In this document: positions 1 to 7,943 of the stretch, piece by piece
How positions within the stretch are numbered: position 1 is the stretch's first letter
Layout of the letters: each line of letters starts with the position of its first letter
IMG/VR virus record: IMGVR_UViG_3300040801_005525
Span: 18,838 to 82,837 of that record
Length of the DNA: 64,000 nt
Strand: one strand, 5' to 3'
DNA from: a virus
Notes under the pieces: generated by a model
Seen by the model: only the letters and a program-made list of their open reading frames with translations
Database searches by the model: none
Told to the model about the DNA's origin: nothing
Program-made: the position numbers and the translations under genes

Positions 1-35
1 ACGCCGATCGCGAGGCCAAAGCCCTCCTCGAGAAG

Positions 36-1586
36 ATGAAAAAGAACCCCTCCCCACCCCCCTCTGCACCCGTGATGCACGACGATGACGTGCGCACGAT
101 CGACCACACTCCCGATCTTGCCGAGCGCACCGCGCGCCCCAACCAGCCAAAATCCCCTACGCGCGACATGGCCTTTGCTGACGGGCCACCTCCACGCAAC
201 GTGAAGATGCGACTCATCGAGTTTGCACGCTACTTCACGATCACCGAGGGCGCGCTTCGATTTCGTGGCAAGAACCCTGATTGGCCCGAGTTCCACATCG
301 AGTCGAGCGGGAGGGGAGGCAAGCCTGCGCTCATCTGGTATGGCGATGCGATCATCCCTGACGAGGGGGATGGCGGCGATGCGCCGGAGCTCGACGACGA
401 CCTGGTCGCTGACGAGGGTCTGCTCGAGGACGTGGATGACGGCGCCGACGTGTCGAGCACCGCGTCAGGGGACGCATCGGAGGTGGCGGACCTGCGCAGG
501 CAGCTCGAGCAGCTCGAAGCCAAGGTCAAGGACTTCGAGAGCGTCAAGACATCGAGGGACGCGTGGCGCGCACAGTACGAGGAGGCCGATGCACGCGCCG
601 AGCAGCTCGAGGCGCGCGTCACCGCGCTCGAAGGGGAGGTGGCACGAGGTGAGGAGAGGCTCACCCAGAGGACAAAACGCCACGAGGACGATGTGCGCGA
701 CTTCGGCGCCGAGCGCGACCGATGGAAGAAGGATGCGCTCGCGCTGCAAGAGGACATCGACGCCTGCCACGACCTGCTCGATGAGGATGAGGATGCGGCG
801 ACTTGCAATGAGGCGAGGAGCCCGAAGCTCTCACGTCGCATCACGCTCACGCTTGGGATCTTCCAGAGCATGAAGCTCGTCAGGGATGGGGAGATCGAGA
901 AGCTGACCCGTGAGAAGACCGAGCACCTCGCGCAGCTCGACGAGGCACGACAGAGTGCAAATAACTGGAAGAGCGAGTGCGAACGTGTCAGCGCACACAT
1001 GCTCGCCTGTCACAAGTTGTTCGCGCGCGAGGGCGAGCCCAAGGATGATCGTTTGCTCGAGGAGAAGGTGCGCGAACTCCTCACCTCTTATGACCTCGTG
1101 AGCGATGCACTCACGCAGGCACGTGACGAGATCAACGCGATCGAGGCGCGCCACACGGAGAGGTTCGACACGTTGTGCGCGGCATATAGGGAGGCGTGCA
1201 CACGGCACGAGGAGGCGATGGCCACGCTCCGCCATGAACTCGATGAAGCTGAAGCGCGGTTGCGGGAGCACCAGGAGACAGAGACGAACGTGCACCAGGT
1301 CAAGGAGGCTCACGGGGCAACCGAGGTGTGCGCGAGCGGTGCAGAGGGGAGGGGTGGGGATCTTCTCTCTTCTCTGATCGAGGTCAACCCGAACGACATG
1401 GTGGACTGGACCATTCATCTGGACGCGCGAGTGCATGCAGTCAGACAGTGTGCCCCTGATGAGCTCGATCCGGGGCAGCTCGTCAAGCTCGTCAATGACC
1501 TGGCGCACATGCTCGGCGAGGAGAAGAGTTACAGCATGTGCAAGCTCGCCACGGTGTATGCACACATGATGAGGAAGAGGGTATGA
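36..1586 (+). CDS. Long coiled-coil protein of unknown function (5' end uncertain)
   Basis: At least 516 residues. The reading frame is open to the left edge of the window, so the true start may lie upstream; the ATG at 36 has no clear ribosome site. A basic, Pro-rich N-terminus is followed by a small globular stretch (about 60-110, with FARYFTITEGALRF), an acidic linker (about 118-145), then a long charged coiled coil (about 148-420), and a globular C-terminus (about 445-516). No family recognised. It is the first of three rightward genes coupled by ATGA overlaps. A scaffold, partition-accessory or tethering role would be guesswork. A copy of the dispersed G-rich repeat lies in frame near the end of the coiled coil. 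Confidence 0.75.
   Translation: MKKNPSPPPSAPVMHDDDVRTIDHTPDLAERTARPNQPKSPTRDMAFADGPPPRNVKMRLIEFARYFTITEGALRFRGKNPDWPEFHIESSGRGGKPALIWYGDAIIPDEGDGGDAPELDDDLVADEGLLEDVDDGADVSSTASGDASEVADLRRQLEQLEAKVKDFESVKTSRDAWRAQYEEADARAEQLEARVTALEGEVARGEERLTQRTKRHEDDVRDFGAERDRWKKDALALQEDIDACHDLLDEDEDAATCNEARSPKLSRRITLTLGIFQSMKLVRDGEIEKLTREKTEHLAQLDEARQSANNWKSECERVSAHMLACHKLFAREGEPKDDRLLEEKVRELLTSYDLVSDALTQARDEINAIEARHTERFDTLCAAYREACTRHEEAMATLRHELDEAEARLREHQETETNVHQVKEAHGATEVCASGAEGRGGDLLSSLIEVNPNDMVDWTIHLDARVHAVRQCAPDELDPGQLVKLVNDLAHMLGEEKSYSMCKLATVYAHMMRKRV
1339..1376 (+). repeat. Dispersed G-rich/T-rich repeat, copy 1
   Basis: GTGCAGAGGGGAGGGGTGGG followed by a TC-rich tail, here inside the coding sequence of the rightward coiled-coil gene, so the transcript carries the G-rich strand. 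It is almost the exact reverse complement of the copy at 6861-6892. Confidence 0.6.
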
Positions 1587-2323
1587 CGACATTCGGCGAT
1601 GTGAGGAGTGCCATTCAGAACGGGTCGCGTTGCCCGAGCCTCGGGAGGGTGCCCGAGGAAGACAGGGCGGCGTGCATCGCTTATGTGGAGCGGGCCGGGG
1701 AGAGGGCCGTGGTGGAGTCCTCGGTGTTCATCGGCCAGGTCAGGATGCCGAGCCCCTACGTGGGGTCAGATGAGGAGGACATCGATGTGCCGTGCACAGA
1801 CATCAGCAGGATCGGGGAGTGCCACTCATGGCGCGTGCACCGGCTCGGGCTAGAGAGTGTAGCCTCATCGGAGGAGATGGACACGCGGCTCATGATGAAC
1901 AGGTGGGTGTGCGACAAGCTGCTCGATCGGCTCGATGGATGGAAGGCCGTCATCGAAGGCGAGCCTGAATTGTCTGGACTTCGAGAGCGTCTCTTCGTTC
2001 TGCCTGAACGCCTGGTCAAGCTTCTTGTCTCCGACATGGATTGGCTCGACCTCGAGTACAGGATTCGGGGGCAGTTGCTGGGTCACGCTCAACTCCTTCG
2101 CCGTGTCGCATCTGGAAGTGCAGGAGCTCTATTCTGGGACACGCTCGAACTCATGGATGCGATGATGGAGAGCGCCATGCACGGAGATCCAGTGAGTTTG
2201 GACTTCGAGATGGTGCATCTCTTCGCCAAGACCGAGGAGGCCATCGAAGACCTGAAGCTCGATCTGATGCGGTTCATTCTATGGAGCGCTGAACGAAGTG
2301 ACTTCGTCCTGAGGCCTGCATGA
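1583..2323 (+). CDS. Hypothetical protein (246 aa)
   Basis: Unrecognised, mostly helical, acidic protein starting MTTFGDVRSAIQNG. The start is fixed by an ATGA overlap with the stop of the preceding gene and an AGGAAGAGG ribosome site just upstream; a longer frame beginning at 1538 lacks such a site. The next gene starts at its own stop codon, so the three genes are probably translationally coupled and act together. No catalytic motif, signal peptide or membrane segment is visible. Confidence 0.75.
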   Translation: MTTFGDVRSAIQNGSRCPSLGRVPEEDRAACIAYVERAGERAVVESSVFIGQVRMPSPYVGSDEEDIDVPCTDISRIGECHSWRVHRLGLESVASSEEMDTRLMMNRWVCDKLLDRLDGWKAVIEGEPELSGLRERLFVLPERLVKLLVSDMDWLDLEYRIRGQLLGHAQLLRRVASGSAGALFWDTLELMDAMMESAMHGDPVSLDFEMVHLFAKTEEAIEDLKLDLMRFILWSAERSDFVLRPA

Positions 2324-2880
2324 TGTTCAACGAGGTATTCGGAGAGGTACGCGCACTGTGTGCGGAGAGGGCATGGGCCAAGGCTTATCGCGCCACACAG
2401 CACGAGGCGTTCGCACAGCCACAACGCGAGGTGCTCATCTCCTATGTGGACGAGGCTCGCGCAGGCAAGAGGTTTGACCAGCAGCTCGTCGGGCCAAGGG
2501 TGCTTGCCGCTGGAGAGGAGCATGTGTACGAACCTCTCTACGTCCCCGAAGGTCCTGTCGAGTTGATGGCCCACGTGCGGGTGACGTTCCCACGTTTTGG
2601 GAATCGCGCGCACTCATTCCTTCCTGAACGCGCCAGGGTCAAACTCGAGATCCTCGTAGGCGGCTTGAGGATGGAAGCCTTCGAGGAGGTGGAGCCTCAC
2701 GCGCACTCTGACGAGCTCGCCGTCATGCTGCTGTGTGAGGGCACACTTCCCACGTTCTCTCATCTGGAGCCAAGGTGTACATGCGAGCTGAAGTTTCTCA
2801 TTGGAGAGAGGTTCATGAACTACAAGGACGCCACGCTCACAGCCGTCACGCTCTCGCTCAATTCGGGGAGGTTCTTCTGA
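2320..2880 (+). CDS. Hypothetical protein (186 aa)
   Basis: Third gene of the rightward group, starting at an ATGA overlap with the previous stop. Residues 1-60 look helical and the rest alternates short hydrophobic strands (VELMAHVRVTFPRF, RVKLEILVGGLRM, ATLTAVTLSL), suggesting a beta-rich C-terminal domain. No known family recognised. It ends a few bases before a convergent leftward gene; no terminator hairpin is obvious in the short gap. Confidence 0.7.
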   Translation: MMFNEVFGEVRALCAERAWAKAYRATQHEAFAQPQREVLISYVDEARAGKRFDQQLVGPRVLAAGEEHVYEPLYVPEGPVELMAHVRVTFPRFGNRAHSFLPERARVKLEILVGGLRMEAFEEVEPHAHSDELAVMLLCEGTLPTFSHLEPRCTCELKFLIGERFMNYKDATLTAVTLSLNSGRFF

Positions 2881-2895
2881 TGTGAACGAGTGAGG

Positions 2896-3141
2896 CTACT
2901 CTTCTTCGTTGCGATCAGCTTGAGTTCTGCTGTCCAGGTCTGCTCGAGCATCTGCTTCTGCCTCTTCTCTTGTTTCGAAGAAAATTGTATGAAGGCATGG
3001 CCCTACCGATCCCCCGTGTGGGTTTTCGTGCAAGGGGTATGAATAATACCAGCGTTCATCATCGTCCTGGATGATGTGAACCTTGACGGTGTTTCCCTTG
3101 GCGTCGAGCATGTCTATTTCGAGCGTCCTACGTGTCCCCAT
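2896..3141 (-). CDS. Small hypothetical protein (81 aa)
   Basis: Starts at an ATG preceded by a good GAGGAG site. The sequence (strands around TLEIDMLD, VKVHIIQ, RWYYSYP, then an acidic helix rich in EEAEADARAD) suggests a small beta-hairpin domain with a charged C-terminal helix. No family recognised. It lies alone between the end of the rightward group and an AT-rich gap (3142-3386) in which no gene was found. Confidence 0.65.
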   Translation of the reverse strand: MGTRRTLEIDMLDAKGNTVKVHIIQDDDERWYYSYPLHENPHGGSVGPCLHTIFFETREEAEADARADLDSRTQADRNEEE

Positions 3142-3386
3142 GCTTAAATCTCCTCGAGAGTGTCACTATGGTCATTTTTGGAGAGGCCACGATCTCAAAA
3201 AGCGTGCCATGTGTAAAGCAACTCTGAATTCCGATAACACCTGTTATGTCCACTTTTCCTATTCACCCCTTTTATTTTGTTTTCTCTTTCTTTTTGAAGG
3301 GTTGTGCTCGACTTGAACGGTGATGAAGAGAGGCGCTGAGATGGAGCTCATCCTGAGCCCTTTTGTTTCATCGTATGACGAGCAGA

Positions 3387-3704
3387 TCATGAATCATCAT
3401 GCACGTCGTGCATGCCCGTCACATCGGAGAAGAGCTCCGGTCTGATTTCAACACGGAGGAGCTTCTCTCCAGTCGGGGTCTTTTGATAGATGGTCTTCTC
3501 AACCATCATGACACCCGGGACAAAATCCTCGAGCTCGTCACCAAAGGCACTGAACAACTCTGCTGAACTGTAACTGCGCGTGTGCTTCACGAATGTCGAG
3601 TTCGCCTCTTCCTTTGCAGCGTTGGCTTCCCTGAGCCTCTTACGTGCTCGAGGTCGTCTTCTATTCTTGTCGCGGTTACGCCTTGTGCCTCGCCGAGCTC
3701 CCAT
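3387..3704 (-). CDS. Small basic-N-terminus protein (105 aa)
   Basis: Residues 1-35 are very rich in Arg and Lys (motif RRNRDKNRRRPRARKRLRE), a likely nucleic-acid-binding tail. The remainder is acidic with short strands (LLRVEIRPELF). No family recognised. It lies 11 bp downstream of the ribbon-helix-helix gene and is probably co-transcribed with it from the promoter near 4.4 kb. Confidence 0.65.
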   Translation of the reverse strand: MGARRGTRRNRDKNRRRPRARKRLREANAAKEEANSTFVKHTRSYSSAELFSAFGDELEDFVPGVMMVEKTIYQKTPTGEKLLRVEIRPELFSDVTGMHDVHDDS

Positions 3705-3715
3705 GGGACCCCCTA

Positions 3716-3940
3716 TCAGAACACGAGCATGACTTCGCGCTCATTGCCTTCTTTGTCTCTGAGAATGACCGTGCTGCCCTGCTGTGTTTGCTCGAGCAAC
3801 GCATCGTAAAGCACCAGAGAATTGCGGATGACCTGAGTGAGAGACTCGGCCTGAGCGGTCTCTTTCACCCGCTCGAGCCGATCTCTGACGCTGGTCGAAA
3901 TACGCAGGTTGAGACGCACAGTCTCTGCGCTTTCTGCCAT
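3716..3940 (-). CDS. Ribbon-helix-helix DNA-binding protein (74 aa)
   Basis: The true start is the internal ATG at 3940, with an AAGAGG site; the longer frame to 4105 overlaps another gene. The N-terminus shows the Arc/MetJ/CopG pattern: a short strand (VRLNLRISTSV), helix 1 (RDRLERVKETAQ), the turn and helix 2 (SLTQVIRNSLVLYDALLEQ). Such proteins dimerise through the strand, which inserts in the major groove of operator DNA. The tail (STVILRDKEGNEREVMLVF) is typical of plasmid and phage RHH repressors. It lies in a short leftward operon with two or three small genes; its target is unknown, and autoregulation at the 4.39 kb promoter is a reasonable guess. Confidence 0.8.
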   Translation of the reverse strand: MAESAETVRLNLRISTSVRDRLERVKETAQAESLTQVIRNSLVLYDALLEQTQQGSTVILRDKEGNEREVMLVF

Positions 3941-3954
3941 GGTTTTGCCTCTTT

Positions 3955-4215
3955 TCAGGAGCGCCTGTACCAGAGCATGGCGAGAATGAGGACTCCAAGA
4001 CCCATGTGATGTGTCCAATCCACGACCCCCTTGCAGACCAGGACGATCATCAGGATGATGAACATCGTGATCGAGATCCAGGGAGAATGTGAGATGTAGA
4101 AGCACGCTGTGAGTAGAGGATTTCGTTGTGAGACGACCTCCATCTCAAGGCCTTTTCTGTACGCTTCACGCTCACCTTTGCTCGGGTCAAAGGGCTCCAT
4201 ATGTGGGGTGCTCAT
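3955..4215 (-). CDS. Small inner-membrane protein (86 aa), two TM segments
   Basis: Start MSTPHMEPF chosen because of a GGAG site 9 bp upstream; the longer frame to 4278 has none. An N-terminal cytoplasmic stretch with charged residues is followed by two hydrophobic helices (WISITMFIILMIVLVCKGVV, about 46-66; and LGVLILAMLWY near the end) and a short basic tail, consistent with both ends inside. No family recognised. It lies just upstream of the RHH gene in the same operon. Confidence 0.6.
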   Translation of the reverse strand: MSTPHMEPFDPSKGEREAYRKGLEMEVVSQRNPLLTACFYISHSPWISITMFIILMIVLVCKGVVDWTHHMGLGVLILAMLWYRRS

Positions 4216-4309
4216 GCTTGAGTCTCCATGGTCTATGGTGCTCTCCCTTGTCTGGGGAGAGTACCCCATGGAAACCAAGACAGAGCACGAGAGTCATCAC
4301 GAACATCAT
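4187..4309 (-). CDS. Possible tiny membrane protein (40 aa)
   Basis: A frame starting with tandem ATG codons and a weak AAGAG site encodes one hydrophobic helix (MMFVMTLVLCLGFHGVL) and a His-rich tail. It overlaps the next gene by 29 bp and sits directly downstream of a good promoter at 4390-4418, which favours it being real. A longer frame from a TTG at 4384 would begin almost at the transcription start. Evidence is thin. Confidence 0.3.
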   Translation of the reverse strand: MMFVMTLVLCLGFHGVLSPDKGEHHRPWRLKHEHPTYGAL

Positions 4310-4389
4310 GATGAACTCTTGTGTCTGCAAGCTGGGTTTCCTTCGAAGGCGCGCCCGTCTGGTTTCTCTACTTCGATGGTTCAACGTGC

Positions 4390-4418
4390 ATTATGTAGCG
4401 TTCTTTTTGCGAACTGAA
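4390..4418 (-). promoter_or_regulatory. Probable sigma70 promoter for the 4.3-3.4 kb leftward genes
   Basis: On the minus strand, TTCAGT, then 17 bases, then CATAAT (5 of 6 to the -10 consensus). It points at the small membrane-protein and RHH genes. Confidence 0.5.
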
Positions 4419-4768
4419 TCAGAAGTTAAGAGAGGTGACAGGGCGCCAGGCTCATCATCGAGCCACCAATGGAAACAAACTCTCTCTTACACTTTCTCCC
4501 CAAAGGGAGTGCTGCCGTCAGGCACATCACCAATTTAGGCGCCAGTTTTCTTCGCGTCAAGCTGTGTGAAGCAATTTGGCACCTGCTGAACAAATTAGCT
4601 CATTGAAGAGACAGAATGAGCAGGCAGGCTATGCACTAGTACGTCCCTTCCATGCCCATGATGTGACCATGTCTTCAGAAGAGCGAAGAGCCATAATTTA
4701 ACTTGACCGATGTTCAGTGTTTGGGGTGTCATGTGTCTCCATCTCGAACCCAAGCAAAGGAGCACGCC
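4419..4768. other. Intergenic region between divergent units, no gene seen
   Basis: About 350 bases separate the leftward promoter from the rightward gene at 4769. No frame with a ribosome site was found. GGGCGCCAGG and AGGCGCCAGT occur about 95 bp apart. TTGACC at 4703 could be the -35 element for the rightward gene, but no good -10 follows at the right distance. Confidence 0.4.
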
Positions 4769-5140
4769 ATGAGCCAGGATCCCATCATGCCCCAGATCCA
4801 TACCCGCAAGAAGAAGAGCACACGCGGTGTCGTCATTACCGAAACCGAGGGGCGCGTGATCGTGTGTCCCATGCCCATGATGGATGTGAGGCTCGTGCTG
4901 CGCGCCAGGTGGGAGGATGAGCCTTACATCAAGGAGCTTGGCACCACGGGCAACGCGTGTTGGATGGGGCAGCTGTGGACAACTGGACCGGATGCGCGCG
5001 CACTGCGCGATGAATGGGGGGAGGTGCTCGAGTTTGGGGAGGAGACCATGGAGCGCCTGATGCAGCTCGGCCTCGATCTGTTCGCGGGGCACTACGACGA
5101 GGACCTTCAGTACAGAGAAGATGCAACCAAGCCAGAGTGA
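4769..5140 (+). CDS. Hypothetical protein (123 aa)
   Basis: Start MSQDPIMPQI chosen for its AAAGGAGC site; the longer frame from 4703 has none. A short basic segment (HTRKKKSTRGVV) is followed by a small alpha/beta region (GRVIVCPMPMMDVRLVLRA) and helices (EWGEVLEFGEETMERLMQLG). No family recognised. It stands alone in rightward orientation and is followed by a strong terminator. Confidence 0.7.
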   Translation: MSQDPIMPQIHTRKKKSTRGVVITETEGRVIVCPMPMMDVRLVLRARWEDEPYIKELGTTGNACWMGQLWTTGPDARALRDEWGEVLEFGEETMERLMQLGLDLFAGHYDEDLQYREDATKPE

Positions 5141-5184
5141 GTAAGGGCGTGTGCCCTTCTCTACTCCCGCCTATTCAGGACCAC

Positions 5185-5220
5185 AAAGAGGCTCCGAGCA
5201 TGACTGCTCGGGGCCTCTTT
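5185..5220. terminator. Bidirectional rho-independent terminator
   Basis: Sixteen-base arms starting AAAGAGGC and ending GCCTCTTT (one G-T pair) around a short loop, with A and T runs on both sides. It separates the convergent genes ending at 5140 and 5220. Confidence 0.85.
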
Positions 5221-5564
5221 CATTTTACCTCGTGCCACATCGTCTTGGCCCGGTTCGTGTTGTTCTCCTTCTCCACGATCTCGAAGCCCCCTTCTACGCT
5301 GAACTCTCCGAGCGCCACGCGCTCGCCTTCACTAGGAGCGAGCACGAACACGCGCTCGCTCCTCTTCTCCCTGTGCACGAGCCGCACGTGCATCACGCTC
5401 CAGCCCGTCACACGCTTTGTGCGCCACGCGATGCGCGCACCCTCTCCGTCACGCTCCACGCCCTCATCGAGCAGCTCCTCGACGCCATCATGGCGCACCT
5501 CGAGCTTGAACAGGGGGCTTGTGCCCTCATGCACCTGGATGCTGTGGGGATCTTCGTCTTTCAT
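5220..5564 (-). CDS. Hypothetical protein (114 aa)
   Basis: Last gene of a leftward series that starts near 7.7 kb. The start overlaps the preceding stop (ATGA). The sequence is strand-rich (ARIAWRTKRVTGWSVMHVRL, ERVFVLAPSEGERVALGEF, GFEIVEKENN), suggesting a small beta-barrel or sandwich domain; no family recognised. Its stop codon touches the terminator. Confidence 0.65.
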   Translation of the reverse strand: MKDEDPHSIQVHEGTSPLFKLEVRHDGVEELLDEGVERDGEGARIAWRTKRVTGWSVMHVRLVHREKRSERVFVLAPSEGERVALGEFSVEGGFEIVEKENNTNRAKTMWHEVK

Positions 5565-6004
5565 ATCAACTCATCTCGATGCATGTCATACCTGTGAATG
5601 GCGCGCACGAGCTCGGGCCACTTGCGCATGCACACGCCCTCGCTCATCTGCTCGAGCACATCATAGGCCCAGCCGAAATGGTTTGCATAGACCACGTCGT
5701 CTTCGCACTCCTCGAGCAGCTCGAGCTCCTGCACCTCATAGGTGCCACCGAGCTCGCTGTTGAGGGTGAAGCTCACCCACCAGCCCTCCCCGTCTTGCTT
5801 TGGGGTGACGCACTCCATGAGCGTGCACTCGCGCCACGTGCGCACCAGGCGGGCGGTCATCCGCTCGAAGTTGATGACGCGCACGAGCTGCCCGGGGCCC
5901 TTTGGCGCGGTGAGCATGAACGCCCTGAACTCCTCCTGTTGTGCGGCGCGTCGCATGTGTGTGTCCTCGTCTCCTGTCATGATCTGTCGTGCGCGTGGGT
6001 GCAT
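5561..6004 (-). CDS. Hypothetical protein (147 aa)
   Basis: The ATG at 6004 follows a GAGAGG site; the longer frame to 6151 runs into the neighbouring DUF4942 gene. Predicted strands (QLVRVINFERMTARLVRTW, GWWVSFTLNSE) are followed by a helical, acidic second half (YEVQELELLEECEDDVVY; WAYDVLEQMSEGVCMRKWPE). No family recognised. It is coupled to the downstream gene by an ATGA overlap. Confidence 0.65.
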   Translation of the reverse strand: MHPRARQIMTGDEDTHMRRAAQQEEFRAFMLTAPKGPGQLVRVINFERMTARLVRTWRECTLMECVTPKQDGEGWWVSFTLNSELGGTYEVQELELLEECEDDVVYANHFGWAYDVLEQMSEGVCMRKWPELVRAIHRYDMHRDELI

Positions 6005-6030
6005 GGTGTCCTCTCTTTGTGTGTGGGGTG

Positions 6031-6816
6031 TCAAGATGTGTGCAGGCGCTTGCCTGCGGCTGAAGCGAGCGTACGGTTCAAGCGCTCGCGCAAGTCCTCG
6101 TCGAGTCGAAGGTGGATCGTGCCCTTCTTGAAGGGCTTCAAGGCACACCATCCAAGCTCACGCCATACCCCGAACTCGAGCCCGAGCTCGTTCAACACGT
6201 CATACTCTTCGTGGAGCGTGCCCATCGACGCCACGGCGCCGTGCAGATGCCCGAGCCTTTTTAAGTCATAGAGCCGGTCCCTGAACTGGTAGCCGATGCG
6301 TGGCACATCGGTGTAGCTATACAGCGCGTGCTCGATGATGAGGCGTGGCCCAAAGCTGGGCGCGTCATTGCTCCTGTAGCCGCGGTGGAGCGCGCGCCAC
6401 ATGTCATACACGCTCTGTGTGAGCACCTCGGGCGCGCTCGCCCTGGCCTCGAAGAGCGTGGCCATGAGGTTGTCGTGTGTGAGATCGGGGAAGCGATCAG
6501 CATACAGATCGCTCGTGAGCTTGTCGCGCTGCTCGGCGCTCATTAGCTCACCGAGCGTACGTTCGAGCAGGTGCTGCCACAGCGCGCGATCGATGTGCAA
6601 CGCCTTGACGATCGCCTCGTCACTCTCCCAGGCGCTCGCCCAACCAAGCCGCTCACCCACGACATGCCCCGCTAACCCAGAGCCTGTGATCGCCTGCATG
6701 GCGCCGTTCATCTCGACATAGGCCTCGTGCATGCGCTTTGCGGCCTCGAGCGCGCGTGTGCGTGCGTCAAGGATGCGCGTCGTCTCGCGCTGCTCCTGTG
6801 TGGTCAAGTCATCCAT
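6031..6816 (-). CDS. DUF4942-domain protein (261 aa)
   Basis: The order of short motifs matches DUF4942, a domain known mainly from plasmid and phage proteins where it is often attached to a SAM-dependent DNA methyltransferase. Seen here: IDRALWQHLLERT (about 92-104), LMSAEQRDKL, the stretch PDLTHDNLMATLFEARA, then YDMWRALHRGYRSNDAPSFG (about 141-160) with RLIIEHAL, and a C-terminal FKKGTIHLRL with LNRTLA. No methyltransferase NPPY motif is present, so this is a free-standing DUF4942. Its function is not established; a DNA-related accessory role is inferred from the family context. Start chosen at 6816 with a CGAGGA site. Confidence 0.75.
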   Translation of the reverse strand: MDDLTTQEQRETTRILDARTRALEAAKRMHEAYVEMNGAMQAITGSGLAGHVVGERLGWASAWESDEAIVKALHIDRALWQHLLERTLGELMSAEQRDKLTSDLYADRFPDLTHDNLMATLFEARASAPEVLTQSVYDMWRALHRGYRSNDAPSFGPRLIIEHALYSYTDVPRIGYQFRDRLYDLKRLGHLHGAVASMGTLHEEYDVLNELGLEFGVWRELGWCALKPFKKGTIHLRLDEDLRERLNRTLASAAGKRLHTS

Positions 6817-6860
6817 GTCATCCTCGTCGAAGTATGCGGTGCGTGTCTGTGAGTAAGGAA

Positions 6861-6892
6861 GAGAGAGAAGAAGATCCCCCCCTCCCCTCTGC
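6861..6892 (-). repeat. Dispersed G-rich/T-rich repeat, copy 2 (inverted)
   Basis: The only copy in reverse orientation: GATCCCCCCCTCCCCTCTGC preceded by an AG-rich run. It lies between the DUF4942 gene and the next leftward gene, touching the latter's stop codon. Confidence 0.6.
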
Positions 6893-7284
6893 TAGACCCC
6901 TTGTGGAGCGATGTGTCCCATCCATGCGGTGTCGATGCGGTGGAAGCTCGTGCCGTTGAAGCGGTAGAACTCGCCATCCACGCGGTAGAGGACGCCCTGA
7001 CACAGCTGCGCCCTGTGCGCATCAGCGAGCTCCCACATCGTCTCGTAGGGGTTCGAGATCTTGCGGTAGAGCCCGAGCGTGAGGAGTTGCCTTGTGGGGA
7101 GCGTGAAGCCCTGGCGTGTGGCCTCTTCGAGGTCGTGCGCGAGCGCCGTGGGGGCGAGCTCCGAGTCGAGCCACCCGGAGCGGGTGTGGTGGACATGGCC
7201 CGTGGCGTCCAGGCAGTCGAGCTGAAAGCCGCGGCCCTGTGAGGCGTGAGAGAGGCAAAGCGTTCGAGTCGTGAAGGTGTGCAT
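6892..7284 (-). CDS. Hypothetical protein (130 aa)
   Basis: Good GAGGA site before the ATG at 7284. Contains strands near the N-terminus (TLCLSHASQGRGFQLDCLDA), a helical middle (PTALAHDLEEATRQGFTLPT) and a C-terminal hairpin (GVLYRVDGEFYRFNGTSFHR) that looks like a small beta module. No family recognised. Part of the 7.7-5.2 kb leftward series. Confidence 0.65.
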   Translation of the reverse strand: MHTFTTRTLCLSHASQGRGFQLDCLDATGHVHHTRSGWLDSELAPTALAHDLEEATRQGFTLPTRQLLTLGLYRKISNPYETMWELADAHRAQLCQGVLYRVDGEFYRFNGTSFHRIDTAWMGHIAPQGV

Positions 7285-7358
7285 GATGTCCTCGCAGAGC
7301 AGAAGTCAGAGGGAGGGGGGAGAGTGGCGCCCTCCCCCCGTGTAAGAGAGGGAGAGGG

Positions 7359-7724
7359 TCAATATTGGCCGTGGAGCGCCTGCCACGCTTCGGGCTCTTC
7401 CTGCTGCCTCCTCTCCTCCTCTTCGACTTCATCCACACGCTTCTGCGTGGTCACGCCCATCCCCTCACACACTTCACAGTCCACGTCGAAGTCGTAGCCG
7501 CGCCAGTCCTGACCGCTCCAACCGCCCTTGCCCTGACAGCAGGGGCAGTCGATGACCCCGAAGCGCCTGACGATCTCGGCGAGCTGGATGTCACGGAGCG
7601 TCTCGCTCCAGAGCTCCTCTGTGGCGCGATAGTAGGCGCCCTCCCAGTCTCCCTGAGCCATGTCGCTGCGAATCTCACCGATCGTCAGGGCGTCCATCTC
7701 TTCTTGTTCTTTGTAGTCTGTCAT
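7359..7724 (-). CDS. Small protein with DnaJ-type zinc-finger repeats (121 aa)
   Basis: Start MTDYKEQEEM has a GGAG site; the 7772 start lacks one. Two CxxCxGxG-like motifs (CPCCQGKG and CEVCEGMG) are spaced as in the Cys-rich zinc-binding region of DnaJ, and both keep the Gly pairs. The rest is helical and acidic, with a Glu-rich tail (VEEEERRQQEEPEAW). No J domain is present. Such short proteins are common in phages; metal binding is likely, the role unknown. First gene downstream of the leftward promoter at 7817-7844. Confidence 0.7.
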   Translation of the reverse strand: MTDYKEQEEMDALTIGEIRSDMAQGDWEGAYYRATEELWSETLRDIQLAEIVRRFGVIDCPCCQGKGGWSGQDWRGYDFDVDCEVCEGMGVTTQKRVDEVEEEERRQQEEPEAWQALHGQY

Positions 7725-7816
7725 GAGGGGCTCCTTTGGAGCAGCGGGCCACGTTTTGTCACTCCGGGCCACGGGGGGAGGGTGGAGGGCGTCATGTCCT
7801 CCTCGCTACACCACCT

Positions 7817-7844
7817 ATTATAGTCACCCCATCGATCACGGCAA
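7817..7844 (-). promoter_or_regulatory. Sigma70 promoter for the 7.7-5.2 kb leftward genes
   Basis: Minus strand: TTGCCG, 16 bases, then a perfect TATAAT, about 90 bp ahead of the ATG at 7724. It forms a divergent pair with the rightward promoter at 7869. Confidence 0.65.
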
Positions 7845-7868
7845 GGTGGTTTTGTAAATATTTTTTCT

Positions 7869-7897
7869 TTGATTTTTATTTCTTGTCAATATATTGT
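7869..7897 (+). promoter_or_regulatory. Probable promoter of the DnaB-like ATPase gene
   Basis: TTGATT, 17 bases, TATTGT in a very AT-rich stretch (7850-7900), unlike the GC-rich surroundings, some 45 bp before the start codon. Confidence 0.5.
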
Positions 7898-7943
7898 AGT
7901 CGTGCTCTCTGACCACTCACCTTACTTCAGACCAGGAGACCTC

